The notes under the pieces are model-generated. The model ran no database searches. It was not told where the DNA came from and saw only the letters and a list, made by a program, of their open reading frames with translations. From Acidobacteriaceae bacterium (GTDB lineage: Bacteria > Acidobacteriota > Terriglobia > Terriglobales > Acidobacteriaceae), in the NCBI GenBank assembly GCA_027307295.1, contig DAHUXF010000204.1, positions 1 through 5,769 of the forward strand: a stretch of DNA of 5,769 nucleotides. Reading direction: 5' to 3'. Positions 5,373 through 5,769 of this stretch are shown in pieces. A program made the translations under genes and the position numbers. Numbering within the stretch: position 1 is the first letter of the stretch; each line of letters opens with the position of its first letter.

Positions 5373-5393
5373 CTTTCATAAGAAGTAACCGGC
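5352..5393 (-). terminator. Inverted repeat with T-tract: terminator of the DUF4097 gene and/or TA operator
   Basis: GCCGGTTAC and GTAACCGGC (5362-5370 and 5385-5393) form a perfect 9-bp inverted repeat with a 14-base spacer. Read on the minus strand, the stem is followed at once by GTTATTTTTT (5360 down to 5352 plus the first G). That is the form of a Rho-independent terminator for the DUF4097-like gene, which ends 32 bases upstream at 5425. The 14-base loop is longer than usual. The arm centres are 23 bases apart, about two helical turns, so the same element could be bound by the DUF433 antitoxin as an operator. Confidence 0.5.
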
Positions 5394-5424
5394 TTTGGCA
5401 TCTCTTGTTATTGAGGCCTGCGGC

Positions 5425-5769
5425 CTACTTTGCTCCCGCCTTTCGGATGTAGATATTTCCGTTGAAGTTTTTGAATTGGATTTCCTGGCCGCCTCCGTTA
5501 ATCGTACCCTTGACTGTCTTATCGATTTTTACGCGGTACTTGCCGCCTTTGCCGCGTTCGTCCTCCACGGTCTGCTGAGGCGGCGCGGAAGCCTGGACCT
5601 TGACGTCAAAATCGCTGAAGACTTCTCCATTGTCCGTACGCAGGCTCACGTTGGCTTTCAGGTCCGCGGGAAAGGTGACGTCAATATCGCCATTCAACGA
5701 ACTGAACGCCATAGGCTTCTGCGGATCAATGCGGTTCAGAGTGGCCATAACGTGGCCGTTCAAGGCATG
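5425..5769 (-). CDS. DUF4097-like beta-strand-repeat protein, C-terminal part (partial)
   Basis: The minus-strand frame is open to the right edge (it reads HALNGHV... from base 5769), so the gene begins outside the window and only its last 114 residues are seen. An in-frame TTG at 5761-5763 is not a start. The sequence shows short beta-strands joined by NG turns: ALNGHVMATL, SLNGDIDVTF, TDNGEVFSDF, GTINGGGQEIQF and NFNGNIYIRKA. This is the repeating ladder typical of DUF4097 'putative adhesin' domains. A less ordered stretch (QASAPPQQTVEDERGKGG) interrupts the ladder before the last strands. Such proteins are usually exported or membrane-attached in Acidobacteriota and often lie near anti-sigma-factor genes, but neither can be judged here. 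The TAG stop lies within a small AGGCC/GGCCT hairpin (5414-5426). The gene is in the same direction as the toxin-antitoxin pair but probably separated from it by the terminator-like element. The family call rests on the repeat pattern. Confidence 0.75.
   Translation of the reverse strand, partial: HALNGHVMATLNRIDPQKPMAFSSLNGDIDVTFPADLKANVSLRTDNGEVFSDFDVKVQASAPPQQTVEDERGKGGKYRVKIDKTVKGTINGGGQEIQFKNFNGNIYIRKAGAK

Noticed and set aside
5338..5379. Antitoxin start at ATG 5377-5379
   Set aside because: The 14 added residues are outside the DUF433 homology, have no ribosome site and cross the inverted repeat and promoter candidate.

Overview
The window looks like a chromosomal segment of a soil-type Acidobacteriota (Terriglobia-like) genome. 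This is inferred from gene content and not from a marker gene. The pointers are a DUF5715-type secreted protein, an M19 dipeptidase carrying a small C-terminal domain that I associate with acidobacterial secreted proteins, a DUF4097 beta-strand-repeat protein, a DUF433/DUF5615 toxin-antitoxin pair, and intergenic repeat text of the 'ATCTGCGT...' and 'CGCAGAGGCATGGA' kind. No rRNA, tRNA, CRISPR array, transposase or phage gene is visible.

Layout, left to right. (1) Positions 1-132 hold the last 43 codons of a membrane protein. Its stop overlaps by one base the start of sdhB (132-878), the iron-sulfur subunit of succinate dehydrogenase/fumarate reductase. (2) Positions 879-1262 have no credible gene but contain degenerate repeat-like segments and small inverted repeats. 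(3) A secreted protein of unknown function is on the minus strand (1263-2066), convergent with sdhB. (4) Positions 2067-2619 form a gene-free divergent spacer with several predicted stem-loops. (5) A plus-strand two-gene operon follows: a DUF5715 protein with an M15-peptidase-like metal motif (2620-3327), coupled by an ATGA overlap to an exported M19 membrane dipeptidase (3324-4787). (6) On the minus strand, a DUF5615 PIN-like toxin (4793-5122) and its DUF433 antitoxin (5125-5337) form an operon transcribed antitoxin first. It converges on the dipeptidase gene with only 5 bases between the stop codons. (7) The minus-strand C-terminal end of a DUF4097-like protein (5425-5769) runs off the right edge.

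How the genes work together. sdhB and its upstream neighbour belong to a respiratory complex II locus whose other subunits should lie to the left. The DUF5715/M19 pair is exported and translationally coupled; both proteins resemble enzymes acting on short, often D-amino-acid-containing peptides, so a role in peptidoglycan-peptide or peptide scavenging outside the cytoplasm is a reasonable inference, not a demonstration. The DUF433/DUF5615 operon looks like a self-contained toxin-antitoxin module. A 9-bp perfect inverted repeat with a T-rich tail lies between it and the DUF4097 gene. It may serve as terminator, operator or both, and a possible promoter overlapping it would make the antitoxin mRNA almost leaderless. 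I do not see a clearly new multi-gene system. The points most worth checking are the peptidase-like operon, the domain fusion on the dipeptidase and the nested control region of the toxin-antitoxin module.
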